Position numbers and translations under genes: made by a program. A stretch of 64,000 bases of DNA from assembly GCA_031292515.1 (NCBI GenBank), contig JARLGZ010000269.1, positions 310,001 to 374,000 of the forward strand. The letters run 5' to 3'. Shown one piece after another: positions 63,228 through 64,000 of this stretch. Origin of the DNA: Puia sp. GTDB lineage: Bacteria; Bacteroidota; Bacteroidia; Chitinophagales; Chitinophagaceae. The notes below the pieces were generated by a model that was not told the DNA's origin, did not search any database, and saw only the letters and a list, made by a program, of their open reading frames with translations. How positions within the stretch are numbered: position 1 is the stretch's first letter; every line of letters begins with the position of its first letter.

Positions 63228-63692
63228 TTAACGGACTGCGGCGACTTCATCGTCCTGCCGCCAGTCCTTATTATATTTTACAAAGAAGGACAGCCATACC
63301 GCTCTTGACAACCGTATAAAATAGGGCTGCAGAACGAGCATCAAAACTCCGTTGACGCCCAGCCACCAAAAGACCCGGTTGTCATGGGTGGACAATCCAA
63401 GCACCACCCACCAGGCGACAAGGGTGGAAACGGAAAAAGCAATCGTCAGCGAATAGCTTACATAGGCCGTGCCATAGTAAAACCCCGGTTCTATTTCCGT
63501 ATCCTGTCCGCAAACCGGGCAGGTCCCGTACATATTAAACAGCGCCTTCAGGTGATAGGGGTTTTTATCCTTGAATAGATCCCCCTCCCTGCAACGTGGG
63601 CACTTTTGACGCAGCACGGCCCCCAGATAACCAGGCTCTTTTCTTTTTTTCCGGCTATCTGTTTTGATTTCATTTTCCGGAGCTTTACTCAT
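63228..63692 (-). CDS. DUF983 family membrane protein
   Basis: A 154-aa protein with two zinc-ribbon-like Cys pairs, [10 protein letters not shown] and CPVCGQDTE, a conserved [18 protein letters not shown] segment, and two hydrophobic helices ([12 protein letters not shown] and [18 protein letters not shown]). This is the pattern of DUF983, found next to many different genes in Bacteroidota. Function is unknown. It is probably co-transcribed with the SulP gene downstream. Confidence 0.9.
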   Translation of the reverse strand: MSKAPENEIKTDSRKKRKEPGYLGAVLRQKCPRCREGDLFKDKNPYHLKALFNMYGTCPVCGQDTEIEPGFYYGTAYVSYSLTIAFSVSTLVAWWVVLGLSTHDNRVFWWLGVNGVLMLVLQPYFIRLSRAVWLSFFVKYNKDWRQDDEVAAVR

Positions 63693-63738
63693 AATGGTTT
63701 AGATGATATTTTTAGGATACATTATGTTTTAGGATGCA

Positions 63739-64000
63739 TTATATTTTTACCCAGCATTTTAAGAGATCGTTCATATCCGAATAAACGACCTGGAAATCGG
63801 GCGGTACTTCACTTTCCAGGCTGCACAACGTGCAAAGCCGCGTGCCTTTCGGTTTTTGCTGCAGTTGTCTGAACAAATAGCGGTTGTAGTAATTGTAAAG
63901 TTCTCCCGAATAATCGATACTGTCATCGATCTTGTCGGTGCCATCCAGGTTCTCGTAAAAAGCATTGTAGAAATAGAAATGATCGTATTTTTTTAAATCG
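63739..64000 (-). CDS. C-terminal part of an unknown protein, 5' end cut by window edge
   Basis: The minus-strand frame ending at the TAA at 63739-63741 is open to the right edge (86 codons visible). The sequence reads as protein: DLKKYDHFYFYNAFYENL, then YNYYNRYLFRQLQQKPKGTRLCTLCSLESEVPPDFQVVYSD and LKCWVKI at the end. It is rich in Tyr/Phe and has a CTLC Cys pair. I do not recognise the family. It precedes the DUF983 and SulP genes on the same strand. Confidence 0.75.
   Translation of the reverse strand, partial: DLKKYDHFYFYNAFYENLDGTDKIDDSIDYSGELYNYYNRYLFRQLQQKPKGTRLCTLCSLESEVPPDFQVVYSDMNDLLKCWVKI

Overview
The window looks like a chromosomal segment of a Bacteroidota bacterium, most likely Chitinophagaceae (family is inference). 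Support comes from several directions: a fused MurF-alanine racemase; a GldF/GldG gliding-motility pair; several secreted proteins with type IX secretion (T9SS) C-terminal sorting domains; TAnnTTTG-type promoter elements; and almost no Shine-Dalgarno sequences. GC content is moderate (by eye a little above 50%). No rRNA, prophage, transposase or CRISPR was found.

Layout. 0-9 kb: a truncated secreted subtilase, then mfd, a GNAT acetyltransferase, and acpP-fabF-rnc. 9-14 kb: three secreted T9SS-type proteins and an OmpA-like protein. 14-17 kb: a minus-strand operon of methylmalonyl-CoA epimerase, a 7TMR-DISM histidine kinase and a NarL-type regulator. 17-26 kb: iscS-like, gldF-gldG, terC, murF-alr and lspA. 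26-31 kb: an unexplained GC-rich 0.5-kb gap and two large secreted proteins (one a sugar dehydrogenase). 31-33.5 kb: an ethylene-receptor-like histidine kinase with its response regulator. 33.5-47 kb: fumC, an M16 protease, a MacB-like permease, a gltX / B12-binding mutase subunit / enoyl-CoA hydratase operon, an ARPP-1-like protein, a polysaccharide deacetylase, tatD and tRNA-Ser(GGA). 47-51 kb: a second MacB-like permease and a beta-lactamase-fold lipoprotein. 51.4-61.4 kb: a dense two-component signalling island with a second ethylene-receptor-like kinase. 61.5-64 kb: a SulP transporter, a DUF983 protein and a truncated gene.

The most striking observation is that two separate histidine kinases (31.4 kb and 55.9 kb) begin with a three-helix membrane domain that keeps, at matching spacing, the seven residues that define the copper/ethylene-binding site of plant ETR1 (Asp25, Tyr32, Ile35, Pro36, Ile62, Cys65, His69). 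Each is linked to receiver-domain genes, and the second sits in a four-gene phosphorelay-like operon.

The second notable theme is a family of intergenic elements built from a 7-bp repeat (AGTRGTS). They are often arranged as inverted arms around unrelated cores, they abut or supply gene stop codons, and one stretch is translated inside Mfd as a heptapeptide repeat. Other non-coding structures of note are a cloverleaf-like palindrome next to tRNA-Ser, a 31-bp sequence repeated upstream of both the NarL-type regulator and the OmpA-like gene, and a degenerate repeat field inside the signalling island.
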